NCBI GenBank assembly: GCA_905221605.1
Contig: CAJNDS010002091.1
Coordinates: 312,001 to 376,000, forward strand
DNA: 64,000 nucleotides
DNA from: Symbiodinium natans
Lineage: Eukaryota > Sar > Dinophyceae > Suessiales > Symbiodiniaceae
Direction of reading: 5' to 3'
This document shows positions 1-12,800 of the stretch, in pieces. The translations under genes were made by a program, and so were the position numbers. The notes below the pieces were generated by a model, which was not told where the DNA came from, made no database searches, and saw nothing but the letters and a program-made list of their open reading frames with translations. Each line of letters begins with the position of its first letter. Positions within the stretch are counted from its first letter, which is position 1.

Positions 1-56
1 TAGGGTTTGGGGTTTGGGGTTTAGGGTTTAGGGTTTAGGGTTTAGGGTTTAGGGTC
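1..56 (+). repeat. TTTAGGG/TTTGGGG telomere-like array, cut by window edge
   Basis: Short run of TTTGGGG then TTTAGGG heptamers at the left edge. It resembles a telomere, but the same arrays recur in both orientations through the whole window, so it is read as an interstitial array. Confidence 0.85.
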
Positions 57-85
57 TCCGAACCCCCCCTCCCCCAAAAAAACCC

Positions 86-422
86 TCGAAGAGAGAGAGA
101 GAGAGAGTCGACTTGGGGGATAGGTTCGAACATGGTTTACCTTCCCTTATGGAGCCATAACCAATTGCATTATAGGGTCCCCAAACCCACACCAGACTTG
201 GTAGCCCGGTAAACGTACTAAGCTATACAACGACGCCCGCCGCTCACTCCGTAGGCGCTCGCTCTCTCTCTCTCTCTCTTTTTTGTTTTTCTCTATTCTT
301 CTTCTTCTTCTTCTTCTTCTTCTTCTTCTTCTTCTTCTTGCTTTTTCTTCTTCTTCTTCTCCACGCTTGAGAGGGCCCCCAAGGGCGAGACCCCCGGCCG
401 CGACGGCCAAGCTCTCTCTCTC

Positions 423-467
<45 letters not shown>

Positions 468-480
468 GTCTCTATCTCGC
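86..480. repeat. Microsatellite block: (GA)n, (CT)n, (TTC)n
   Basis: A (GA)n run near 90-107, CT runs near 260-280 and 413-470, and a TTC run near 298-360. Frames through it encode only low-complexity Leu/Ser or Arg/Glu strings, so no gene is called. Confidence 0.9.
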
Positions 481-749
481 TCGCTCCACAAAGAGGGTAG
501 AGGGCTTCGAGTTAAAGGTTCGTCTCACAATGTCTCACAAAGCAGCATGCATGGAATTGCGGGGTACTGGCCTAACCCCATGAGTAAACATTCACGCGGG
601 GGTACCTTGCGTTGTGCGGGGTGGGGGGGGGGGGTTAAAGTTTAGGGTCTTAGGTCTTCGGGTCTTAGGGTTCAGGGTTCAGGGTCTAGGGTTTTAGGGT
701 TCAGGGTTCAGGGTTCAGGTGCAGTCCTCGCCATCTATTGAGCTGAGAC

Positions 750-808
750 CCGATGGACAAGGATCTCGGCCACCTGGGCGATCTTGTTTTTGGCTTTGGT
801 AGCGTAAG
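750..808 (-). CDS. Exon-like island, helical segment (possible downstream exon of the multi-PDZ gene)
   Basis: Read on the minus strand after an AG acceptor, this island is open as YATKAKNKIAQVAEILVHR, followed by a GT donor (GTCTCAG). CCCTAAA repeats lie to the left in the sense direction. Its phase does not join directly to the exon at 1693-1782, so an unseen exon or another boundary is needed. If the donor is not used, a TAG follows four codons later and this would be a terminal exon. Amphipathic, function unknown. Confidence 0.45.
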
Positions 809-3800
809 CTGAGGGTCCCCTAAACCCTAAACCCTAAACCCTAAACCCTAAACCCTAAACCTTCTGGAGCCAGGGCTTTTAAGGCTTCTGAGGAGTTGTG
901 GGCTTTGGGTGGACCTCTCGGGGCATGATTTGCAAGAAGCAAACTCCAGGACACGGCGTTGCATGCTGCTTTTGCATGTAGGCTGAAGTTGCAGGTGAGT
1001 AAAAGGCTTTAGGGCTTCCAGGGTTTCGGGTTTAGGGTTTATATAGGGTTTAGGGTCCATGTACCTCATCATTATATAATTATATACTTGAGAAGGCGCA
1101 AGTATATGCCCTATTTGAGTTTAGGGTTCAGAGTCTAGGGGGGGCCCTCAAGGCTCCCAGTTCAAATGCCCCCTGGGCCGTTTCGAAACCCAGTCTTCCC
1201 AGACTCTGACTTGAAGAAGGAAGCCCCTAAACCCTGCTTCAAAAACCCAAAACCCTGAACTCCTAAACTCTCGTCCTAAACTCTAAACCCTCGTCCTAAA
1301 CCCTAAACCCTGAAACTTAGCCATAGAGCTTGAGACCCCCGAAATTCCCCCAAACCCCTAGACCCGAAACGCAGCCTCTCTCAATCCTAAATTTTGAAAG
1401 ATGGGCTTGACATGACAAGACGGGCCTCTCATTCAAGGGTTTCAAGTTTGGTTGGGGCTGTCGCGCTCAAATGGGTGCCTGTTCAAGTAGAAGGGATGTT
1501 ATGAACCCTGAACCCTAAACCCTAAACCCTTTATAGCTCGTTTCTAAGTGTTCGGAAATTACAAAGGGAAGAAAAGAAACAGTATTGGACAACTCTTGGG
1601 CTGCTATAAGAGTTCTAGGGCGTAGAGTCCTAGAGTAAACCCTTAACCCTAAACCCTAAACCCTAACCCTAAACTCTAAACCCTCAGGTGACCGTTGCAG
1701 CAGGGGCGCGGCCCAGTCGCACCAGGCCCAATGAAATTTGCAGCGACATCGCCAGCTTCAGTTCCCTTGTCTGGCGTAATCGCTACTCAAGGGCTGAATA
1801 CCCTAGGCCAACAATTTGTTTAGGGTTTAGGGTTTAGGGTTTAGGGTTTAGGGTTTAGGGTTTAGGGTTTAGGGTTTAGGGTTTAGGGTTTAGGGTTTAG
1901 GGTTTAGGGTTTAGGGTTTAGGGTTTAGGGTTTAGGGTTTAGGGTTAGCCTTTTCAAATCTAGTAGGGTTCCATGCAACCAAAAAAGTTAAAGGTTACCT
2001 ACCCAGTCCCTAAGTCGCTCTTGGCTTGAGAGTAGCACTTAAAGGCTAGGGGTCTGAGACCACTACAATAAGTTGAATCTAGGCTGCCCAGTAACCTAGG
2101 CTTAAAAAGGGTGCCCCTTTTTTGCCTAAAGGGGTTTATAAGGGAACCTAAGCCCCCCAAAAAGGGAATAAGGGTACTACTGGGTATCCTAGGAATATGG
2201 GCCCTATAAAAGCACCTATCATATAATGAACGGTCCGCAACTGCAAAGAATCTTGGAATTCGACTCCCGCGTTCCAGTAGGGCCCCGAACCCTAAGCCCT
2301 AAACCCTAAACCCTAAACCCTAAACCCTAAGCCCTGAACCGTAAGCCCTTGTTTTCGGGGTTCGTGTTTGTTGATGCGTTTGTGGGCATTTGTTTCGTGC
2401 TGAAGCTTGCGCTCATGATGCTTCCAGCACCAGCTGGTCGAGCCAAAGTAAGCTCGGCATGACTCTTAGCCACCCTAAACCCTAAACCCTAAACCCTAAA
2501 CCCTAAACCCTAAACCCCTAAGACCCAAATCCCAAACATCCTGTAACTATGAGTGCCATGCACTAATCACCCAAAAAGCAGGATGGCCCATAAAACTCAC
2601 TGCTTTTTTTCGCGAATGTGATCCTCTTGTAACCCAATAAGAGCACATGCGTAACATCACAAGGGCCTGCCTAAACCCAAAACGCTAAACCCTAAATCCT
2701 AAACCCTATAACTAAACTCTAAACCTTATAGGCCCCGAGACCAGCTCACCTACCCCAAACCTTGTAAGCCCAAAGCCCACCTCAACCCTCAACCCTCAAG
2801 TCAAAAAGACTCAGGAGAAGGGTTTAGGGTTTACAGTAGGGAGTGTAGGGAGTCTAGGGAGTTTAGGGTTTAGGATTGCAGGCTTAGGGGGTGAACATCT
2901 CACTCTGAGGTATCAGCCCTCAACACCCTGCATGCTTTGTCGGTTTAGGGTTTAGGGTTTAGGGTTTAGGATTCAGGATTTAGACCTTTCATGATGGGCT
3001 GTGGGCAGTGGGACTTTTGCTTTTAAAGGAGGCCTGCTCTGGTCTCCGCTATAAAATCTCCCCAGGGTCTATGGGTTCCTCTACCCTAAGGGTCCATGTA
3101 CCGGGTTTAGGGTTTAGGGTTTAGGGTTTAGGGGTACTTTAAGGCCCAAGTATTCCTTAGGCACATGGACCCTTAGACCTTCACTCTAGGGGTCGAGGTT
3201 TGGGAGCTGGCTTCGGCCCTCCATATTTGGCCCCGTTTTCCGCACATAGCTGCAGCTGAACGCCGTGTGTCTAGGCTGCCCAGTAACCTAGGCTTAGAAA
3301 GGGGTGCCCCTTTTTTGCTTAAAGGGGTTTAGAAGGGAACCTAAACCCCCCCAAAAAAGGGAATAAGGCTACTAGGTGCCCCTTTTTTGCTTAAAGGGGT
3401 TTATAAGGGAACCTAAACCCCCCAAAAAAGGGAATAAGGCTACTACTGGGCATCCTTGGTGTGACCTGCAGGCGAAAAGCTACCGGCTTCACTCTGTCCG
3501 CGGCTTCTTCGCCGGTGTCTCGCCAGAGTCTGGCCGCACGGATGGCTTGAATCTGGTTACATATGTGTGTATATAAAGATATATAGATACCCTTGGCAAC
3601 CATATGTGTATATAGAGATATATAGATACCCTTGGCAACCTTAACTAAGAGATGCTTGTATCACGTGGGCCCTACTTTTTGCTTGTTGCTACCCATGAGC
3701 TTTCAAAGTTCGCAGGCCAGGGGGCGGGAAAGGGGGCAGTTGACGGCTACGGGCTTGCTTGGAGGGTCATGGTACTTATTAACCAATAAGTTGTACTTGT

Positions 3801-6800
3801 AACTGTACTCATAACCATATTAGGGCACTTCAGGGGCTTGTGGGTTATGAGTACAGTTATAATTGGTTATTAAGTAATTGCCACATGAACCTCTAAGTAG
3901 GGTTCAGAGTTTAGAGTTCGGGGTAGATCCAGTGCTCCGCATTGGAACCGTGTCAATACCTGTAATTAGAGTCACTGTAAAGGACTGGATCTCAGGGTAG
4001 CGCTCAGGTAACTGAAGGGTTTACGCTCTGCATTTCAGCCGCATTCAATATCGACCTCAGTTCAGAGTTCAGGGCTGCCTATTTTAAGGGGATCATCAGG
4101 GAACCTCAAACCCCCCAAAAAAAAACGGAAAAAAGGGCCTCCTCCGGGTCCTGGCTGCTGAAAAAACCTTTTAACCAAGTCAGCGAAATTCTTCGCAGCA
4201 AACTTGGACCTGCAGCGTTTATTCTCCTAGAACCTAGAAGCGAAAAGGGTGCCCTGTTTTGCTTAAAGGGGTTTACAAAGGGAACCTGAAACCTCCCAAA
4301 AAGGGAATAAGGGTACTACTGGGCATCCCCGTCTCTAAGACCACCCAACCCAGGCTCCCAGGCTGCTGAAGGGACATCCAAGGAGGGGACGTACCCAACC
4401 TTAGGGAAGCTAAATATAGGGGGCCTTAATGATTAGAACAGAGTTTTGCGGGTTATTCTAGCCTATTTATGAAGGAACCATGAGGGAATAAACCCTAAAC
4501 CCTAAACCCTAAACCGCAAACCCTAAACCCTAAACCAATACTATTGGTAATTATTCCGAGCCCTGTATTTCCCAACCGGAGGGAAGCCTAGTCTTTCTGA
4601 AGATTCGGGAACATCGGGTTGCCTTCCCCGACTCCCCCCCTACATAGAGCGCCATCCCTGAAGGACTCACCCTAAACCCTAAACCCTAAACCCTAAACCC
4701 TAAACCCTAAACCCTAAACTAGGGTTCGGCCGGTCCACACTAACAGTCACCACCAGCAGACCCACAAATAAAAGCACCCGGTAAATGCCCAAAAATTGAC
4801 TGGGATTCCTGCTATTCCTGGTGCTATTCCTGGTGCTATTTCTGGTGCTATTTCTGGTGCTATTTTTTGTGCTATTCCTGGTGCTATTTCTGGTGCAATT
4901 TTTTGTGCTATTCCTGGTGCTATTTCTGGTGCTGTTTTTTGTGCTATCGTTTGTGCTATTTCTGGTGCTATTTCTGGTGCTGTTTCTGGTGCTATGTGAC
5001 TACCAGTCACCATCAGCAGACCCACAAAAAACAGCACCCGGTAAATGCTAAGCTGCTAAAATTGACTGGGATTCCTGGTGCTATTTCTGGTGCTATTTCT
5101 GGTGCTATTTTTTGTGCTATTCCTGGTGCTATTTCTGGTGCTATTTTTTGTGCTATTGTTTGTGCTATTTCTGGTGCTATTTCTGGTGCTATTTCTGTTG
5201 CTATGTGACTAGCAGTCACCACCAGCAGACCCACAAAAAGAAGCACCCGGTACATGCTAAAATTGACTGGGATTCCTGGTGCTATTTTTGGCCTGTGTGT
5301 TATAAGGCCACGGCGTTATTTGACTGTTAGTGTGGACCGGCCGAACCCAACCCTAAACCCTAAACCCTGAGAACAGGCCTGTGGCGACTGCAAATCGGAG
5401 GATCACCTGCCGAGCTCCGCTCGAGGCTCTGCTTGGGTCTAGCTTTCAGGGCTCAGTGGACCTAAATTTAAGGCCCTAAGCAAAGCCTACAACCTAAACC
5501 CTAAACCCTAAACCCTAAACCCTAAACCCTAAACCCTAAACCCTAAACCCTAAACCCTAAACCCTAAACCCTAAACCCTGAACCTAAACCGCAGGTTTCA
5601 GGTCCTGGCTGCTTGCATCGGATAAAGCCTTATAGGGCTGAGGGGGTTTAGGGTTTAGGGTTTAGGGTTTAGGGGTACGCCTAGCAAAGAAGCGGAGAAA
5701 AGGGTGCCACTGAGGATCCTGGCCTAAAACGATGGAACATAAGAGGGGGGGGGGGGGGGGTCGAAAATGGAGTTTAGGGTTTTTGGGTTTAGGATTCAGG
5801 GATGAGGGTGTAGGTTGAGGTATCGTATCATGGGGATATGTTCGGGCTACGTACCCCTACTTTGGGGAATGTCCCCAGCACGCCTTTCAACGAAACTTGT
5901 GGACTGCAGGTTCACTCCCGCAATGGCTCGGAAATATGCTTAGGGTTCGAAGTTCACTTTTATAGAAAGCTTTGATTGGGAACGGATGTCAAGGTAGTGG
6001 CGTGTGGGGTTCTGGACCATAAAGAGTCGCAACATACAGAACTCCGATTGCCGGACTCGTTCGGTGGACACACCGCCAAAACTCCACATCCAAAACCCGG
6101 AAATATTTCGTCGTAGGCGCCTGCAACTGAAATGCCCCTTCCCTCCCCACCACCAACAAGATTACAATAGTGTAACCTGTGAATTGTGCTGGTGTGCTGG
6201 TCATGGTATGTTAGTTTGGGGCGGCGCTGGGGGGGGGGGGGGGCTTCGCAATGGGCGTTGCAGTGTTTACGCTGTGTTTAGGAATTGACATACGCCTAAA
6301 CATTCAACCCGAAACCCTAAACCCTAAAACCTTAATTGAGTGAGATATGAGCGGAGCGACCGCACCTGCCACCTACTCGCAACAATGTCTCGGCAAAACC
6401 CCCCTTTATAGGACAACTCCCCAAACCCTAAATTCTAAACCCTCCATAGTGCCACTCAATCGCCAAGTTGTTGGGGTCTAGGGTGGAGGTTCAGGGCAAC
6501 CCTGAACCCCAAACCCGAAACCTTAAACCCTAAACCCTGAACTCTAAACACTAAACCCTAAACCCTAAACCCTAAACCCTAAACCCTACCGTGCCTCAGT
6601 GGCGCCTTCGGACTTGAGTCCCTTGATCTTGGCTACAAGCTCCTGCGGCTTCGTTTAGAAACCGTGGCATCCCCCCATGTTGGCCAGGACTCTGGGTCTT
6701 CAGGGTCGCACAACAAGAAAAGACTTCGCTGATTGTCCGGGCCTTTCACGTTGTCAAACCCACATGGCTTTTGCTAAGGCTTCCTCCAAACCCAAAAACT

Positions 6801-9800
6801 ATTTCTGTTAGGTTTTCCTTAACTCATTAACCCCTTCTAGGATTCAACCCTTACTCTAAACCCCAAACCCTGAACCCTAAACCCTAAATCCTAAACCCTA
6901 AACCCTGAACCCCCCTAACCTACAACACTGGTTCTGTGATGGCCTGAAACGCCTACATCCCCAGCAAAACTGCACCCTTGAGCTCCTCGTTCGGGTTTTA
7001 GGGTTTAGGGTTTAGGGTTTAGGGTTTAGGGTTTAGGGTTTAGGGTTTAGGGTTTAGGGTTTAGGGTTTAGGGTTTAGGGTTTAGGGTCCGATGCACTGA
7101 ATCCTGACAATGGCGCCCTGGGCTGCCCTACACCCCACATATTGCAAACCCGCGTCCCCGAAGCGTGCTTCCTTCAGTCCTAGGGTTTAGGTTTTAGGGT
7201 TTAGGGTTTAGGGCTAGGGTTTAGGGTACAAACCGAAACCAGCCTGAAGCCCGAAACCCTACACCCTAGACCTTAAACCCTAAACCCTTGAACCCTAAAC
7301 CCTTGAACCCTAAACCCTAAGCCCTAAACCCCGATACCTTAAACCGACTGAAAGCCCAGTACACAAAGAACCCAAAGCCTTGGCCGTCGCTACCGGCGCG
7401 CCGGCGGCGGTGTTCAATTTCCAGAGGCGCCCTGATTCAAAGGGAAAGGGGTAAGGATTCCTTGGGTTTAGGGTTTAGGGTTTAGGGTTTGGGGTTTAGG
7501 GTTTAGGGTTTAGGGTTTAGGGTTTAGGGTTTAGGGTTTAGGGTTTAGGGTGTTTCGTGTTAAGGGGCGAAAGGTGGATTGGGGCTTGTGCAGCTTCAGG
7601 GGTGCATTGCTCTAAACCATGATCTTGAAACACTCCCTAAACCCTAGACCCTAAACCCCAAACCCCAAACCCTAAACCCTAAACCCTAAGCTCTAAGCCC
7701 TAAGCCCTAAGCCCTAAACCCTAAACCCTAAACCCTAAACCCTACCTAGCGTGTCTAGGGTCTGGAGTCTCAGGGTTTACATATCGCGATACACCGAGCT
7801 GTTAGGGTTTGGGGTTTCAACCTGGGCCCTTAAACCCTTAAGCCCTAAACCGTAAGCCCTGAACCCTAAACCCGGACCCTCTGAACCCTAAACCCTTGAG
7901 GCCTTGGCGCAAGCGGGACAAAACCGAAACTTCCACGGATCAACCCTATAAACCCTATAAACCCGATAAACCCTATAAACCCTATAACCCTATCAACCCT
8001 ATAAATCCTATAAACCCTATAAACCCTATACACCCTATAAGCCCTATCAACCCTATCAACCCTATATAAACCCTATAAACCCTATCAACCCTATATAAAC
8101 CCTATATAACCCTTTAAGCCCTATAAACCCCATGAACCCTATAAACCCTATAAACCCTGTATAAACCCTATATAAACCCTATATAAACCCTGTAAGCCCT
8201 ATATCAACCCTATAAACCCCATAAGCCCTATAAACCCTATAAACCCTATAAGCCCTATAAAAACCCTATAAACCCTATATAAACCCTATAAACCCTATAA
8301 GCCCTATATAAGCCCTATAAGCCCTATAAGCCCTATATAAACCCTATCAACCCTATATAAGCCCTATAAACCCTATAAACCCTATAAGCCCTATAAGCCC
8401 TATATAAACCCTATAAACCCTATATAAGCCCTATAAGCCCTATAAACCCTATAAGCCCTATAAGCCCTAAGACACAGCAGCTGGCCTACGCCGAGCTTTT
8501 GGGCTTGCGAGCCCTCTTTCACCTCCTGGCACCCAGCTGGCTTAGGGTTTAGGGTTTAGGGTTTAGGGTTTAGGGTTTAGGGTTTAGGGTTTAGGGTTTA
8601 AGGGGTTAGGGATCATTCACAGTTTAGGGTTTAGGGTTTAGGGCTGAGGGCTTTGGGTTTAGGGTTTTAGGTTTTAGGGGTTTCGGGTTGGTTTCTTATA
8701 TATGTCACAATCCACCGAAGTGCCTACATAGAGATGCAGGCTAGGATTCAACTACGAGGTGCGATGCCCTTCGGTTGCCGGCCAAAATGGGTTTAGGCTT
8801 TGGCTTGAGGGTTGAAATTGTGGCGTGGCCACGGGTCCATCGGAGATCTTACACATGACGGATCAGTTTAGGGTTTAGGGTTTAGGGTTTAGGATTTAGG
8901 GTTGAGGGTTTAGGGTTTAGGAACTGGAATTCACGATGACTCCAGGAAGCACAAGAAGCCCTAAACCCTAACCCTCGACTTGCACGTTCAGTGTCGACTC
9001 TCATTGATGACTACACCACAAAGCTCCTCTACGCAATTCGGCTCCCCCTAAACCTTAAACCATAAAACTTAATTAAACCCTAAACCGAAAATCCCTAAAC
9101 CCTAAGCCCTAAACCCTGAACCCTTAAACCCTAAACCCTAGACCCTGAACCCTGAACCCTACACCCTCCTTGGCCACGACGTCGTCGGTGAAGCTAATGC
9201 CCAAAGGCTGTGACAGGTCCATGGTGATCTCACGAAACTCCTGGCCAAGAGGCTTTTGCGGGTTTAGGGATTAGGGTTTAGGGTTTAGTGTTGATGGGTC
9301 CCCCGTGCTTCACCTGGGCAAGAACAAACAACTGGGCAAAGAGAAGCTGGGCCCTACGACGGTTGCACCCTAGTGCAAAGACCGCCGCTCCTCAACAGAC
9401 GGATGAGGCAGTAAACCCTAAACCCTAAACACTAAACCCTAAACCCTAAACCCTGAACCCTAAACCCATAATCCTAAACCCTGAACCCTAAACCCTAAAC
9501 CCTAAACCCTAACCCTGAACCCTAAACCCTAAACTCTACTAGAAACCTAAACCCTAAACCCTAAATCCTAAACCGAAACACTAAACCCTAAACCCTCTTG
9601 GTGCCAACCCACGGAGCCTCGGCCGGCTGCGGTCGTTTCTCTCCATTGCCCTGGCTGGTAGGGATTTAGGGTTTAGGGTTTAGGATTTAGGGTTTAGGGC
9701 TTAGGGTTGTATAGGTTGTGAGGGAGGGTGTTAGGGTGTTAATTCGGGCTTTTTGGGTACAAGGCTTTACCCGGTACAAATTCATTCAAGGATTTGGGGT

Positions 9801-12800
9801 TTGAGGGTTGGGAGCTTTACGGGTGCTAGGGCTTTCAGGGGATATAGGTTTAAGCGTTAGGACTGGGGATGCTCGCCCTTATACTAACACTCCTTCATGT
9901 TGTGGATCTTTCTTTGTTTTTTTTTTTTGGGGGGGGGGGTATTAGAAGACTGTTCATATATAAGGGGGGACGTCCCAAGTTAGGAATGAAAGCTCTTCGG
10001 CCTTACACCACTCAGCCCGGCAAAACCCAAGTCCGCAAACCCAATCCCAACTAAACCTTGAAATCAAAATTCGAAATTATAAATCCTAGGGTTTAGGGGT
10101 TTAAGGGTTTAGGGATTAGGGTTTAGGGCTCAGGGTTTCGCGTCCCGATTAATTACCCCCCCACCCCCGGCGCTCGCTGAACCCTAAACCCTAAACCCAA
10201 AACTGTAAGCCCTATACTGTAGCAAGGCACCTCCGCGGAAGCCTCTGCCTTGTGCAACAGGGCCGGGTTTACAGGGCGTCTTGGGCTTGTAGGGTTTGCA
10301 GATGTTTCTAGGGTCTAGAGTTGATGTGCTTGTAGGGTGAAAACCCTAAACTCTAGATACTATACCCTAAACTCAGGGTTTAGGGGCCGTAGACGCCCTA
10401 AACTCAAAAAGTTTCTGTTCGGGTGGCTTCTGGCGTAGAGGGGGTGGGGGGAGTTTTGCGCTCCCGTGTGGGCTTGTGTTTGCTATTGGGGTCTAGGGTT
10501 TAGGGTAACATACTTCAAAGCTGTTTTGTTGCATACGGACAGCTAAACCCAAAGTACTGAACAACCCATACGGACAGCCTCCATGGGGGCAGTCTCAGCG
10601 GGGGTCGGCGCGGCGAAGACGGCGCTGACGGTGGTGGTCCCCTCGGCTTTCAAGGCCTTGGCTTGGGGGTGTCGAACCCTTGGGGCGCCTAAACCCTAAA
10701 CCCTAAACCCTCGACCCTCAACCCTGAACCCTAAGCCCTCAACCCTAAACCCTCAACCCTAAACCCTAAGCCCTGAAACCCTAAACCCTCAACCCGAACC
10801 CTATAAACCGAAACCCTATAAACCCGAAACCCTCAAACCTAGCTTTGCATCTTAGGGGTGGAAGGTTTTGGCGTTCAGTACGGTTTCCGGGGTGCAGGGT
10901 TTAGGGTTTAGGGTTTAGCGTTTAGCGTTTAGGGTTTAGAATTTAGGATGGTTAAGGGTTTAGGGTTTAGGGTTTAGGGTTTAGGGTTTAGGGTTTAGGG
11001 TTTAGGGTTTAGGGTTTAGGGTTTAGGGTTTAGCTTGCATGCTCGTTGGGATTGAGGTGTCTGAAGCACCTTTTGATCGAAAGATATCAAATGCCCCCAC
11101 CCCTGCAGCTGCATAGTAGCCCAAAGAACCAATAGCTTCCGCAGTAGGATATTTTGAGGTGGAGGGGGGGGGGGGGGGCAGTAGGATATTTTGAGGTGGA
11201 GGGGGGGGGGGGGGGGGGCTACAACCCTAAGAACTTACAAAGCCAAACCCGAAGCCAAACCCTATGACCCTAAAACCCCTAAACCCCAACCTTGGATTGT
11301 TTTGAGGGAACTACCGACCCTAAACCCTAAACCCTAAACCCTCCAGGTAGCCACAGCAAGGAACATGCAACTTGGGGCCTTCCCCCAGCGCCTACTCTAC
11401 TGAGTCCCCCCAAGGCCTTGCTTGGAGGTTCTTGGATTTAGGGTTTAGGGTTTAGGGTTTAGGGTTTAGGGTTTTGAAAGCAGGGATAGACGTTAAAATA
11501 CATCCACTTACAACCATAGCTGCCTTATTTTGGTCCTTAGTAGGGATGAGAATGGGGGGGTACCATCATCCCTACTAAGGACTAGTTAGTACAAGGGGAA
11601 CATCCCAAACCCTGTTGGTAAAACCCAGTTAGGGGGGCTTAGGACCACTCCTCCAGACTATAGCAGCCGTGCCTGGATCCTGGCCACGAGGTCGCGCGTG
11701 TTCGTGAAGGCTTCGCCTACATGTCCAGAGGCTTCTAGATCATGGTTGGGATACTCTTAAAAATCCAAATGTCTATTCCTTATTGAGTTTATGTACCCAT
11801 GAAAAAGAGAAAAATGTTACCGTGCTCTGACAACGGGCTTTAGGGATGATTTGTGCATCACATTGGGTAATTCGGGGGGGGGGGGGGGGGGGGGAAGCAG
11901 GTAGTCCTAAACCCTAAACCCTAAACCCTAAACCCTAAACCCTAAACCCTAAACCCGAAACCCTAAACCCTAAACCCTAAACCTAAACCCTAAACCCTAA
12001 ACCCTAAACCCTAAACCCTAAACCCTAAACCCTAAACCCTAAACCCATAAACCCTAAACCCTAAACCCTAAACCCTAAACCCTAAACCCTAAACCCTAAA
12101 CCCTAAACCCTAAACCCTAAACCCTAAACCCTAAACCCTAAACCCTAAACCCTAAACCCTAAACCCTAAACCCTAAACCCTAAACCTTAAAAAAAAAAAC
12201 CTAAACCCTAAACCTAAACCCTAAACCCTAAACCCTAAACCCTAAACCCTAAACCCTAAACCCTAAACCGCCTTAAGATTCGGCCATGCCCGGGCCTGCC
12301 AGGGAGACCGCTCGCCAGCCAGCTTCCACGCCCAGGCGTGCAGCCTGGGAGCCTGAGGCGGTGCGTTTAGGGTTTAGGGTTTAGGGTTTAGGGTTTAGGG
12401 TTTAGGGTTTAGGGTTTAGGGTTTAGGGTTTAGGGTTTAGGGTTTAGGGTTTAGGGTTTAGGGTTTAGGGTTTAGCGTTTAGGGTTTAGGGTTTAGGGTT
12501 TAGGGTTTAGGGTTTAGGGTTTAGGGTTGTAGGCTGTAGGGTTGTAGCCCCTAAACCCTGAACTGAACCCTGAACCCTGAACCCGGAACCCTGAAACCTG
12601 AATCCTAAACCCTGAATCCTAAACCCTAAACCCTAAACCCAATCCCTAAACCCTCAACCCTAAATCCTGAACCCTGAACTGAACCGTTCTGTCTTGGCCC
12701 GGGGCCTTCGTTGACACTCTCTGCCTCAAGGGTCTTGTTGAAGAGAATGCCCAAGGGCTGGGACAGGTCCAGCTCCTCAGGTGTTGCGGTTTAGGGTTTC

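Noticed and set aside
1-56. True chromosome end with telomere
   Set aside because: Identical arrays in both orientations occur every few hundred bases; nothing distinguishes this one.
147-645. ORFs of 114 and 120 codons at the left edge
   Set aside because: They translate CT, GA and TTC microsatellites into Ser/Leu or Arg/Glu strings.
4747-5330. Several overlapping ORFs on both strands (Ile-Ala-Pro-Glu or Cys-Tyr-Phe repeats)
   Set aside because: Products of a 12-bp minisatellite that has no stops in several frames.
6900-7190. Additional PDZ exons (ELKGAVLLG near 6960, GAIVRIQ near 7120)
   Set aside because: Including either breaks the phase between exons 7379-7431 and 6595-6642, which already complete the domain.
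7940-8468. CRISPR-like or promoter array
   Set aside because: No spacers; it is a drifting telomere-variant tandem array.
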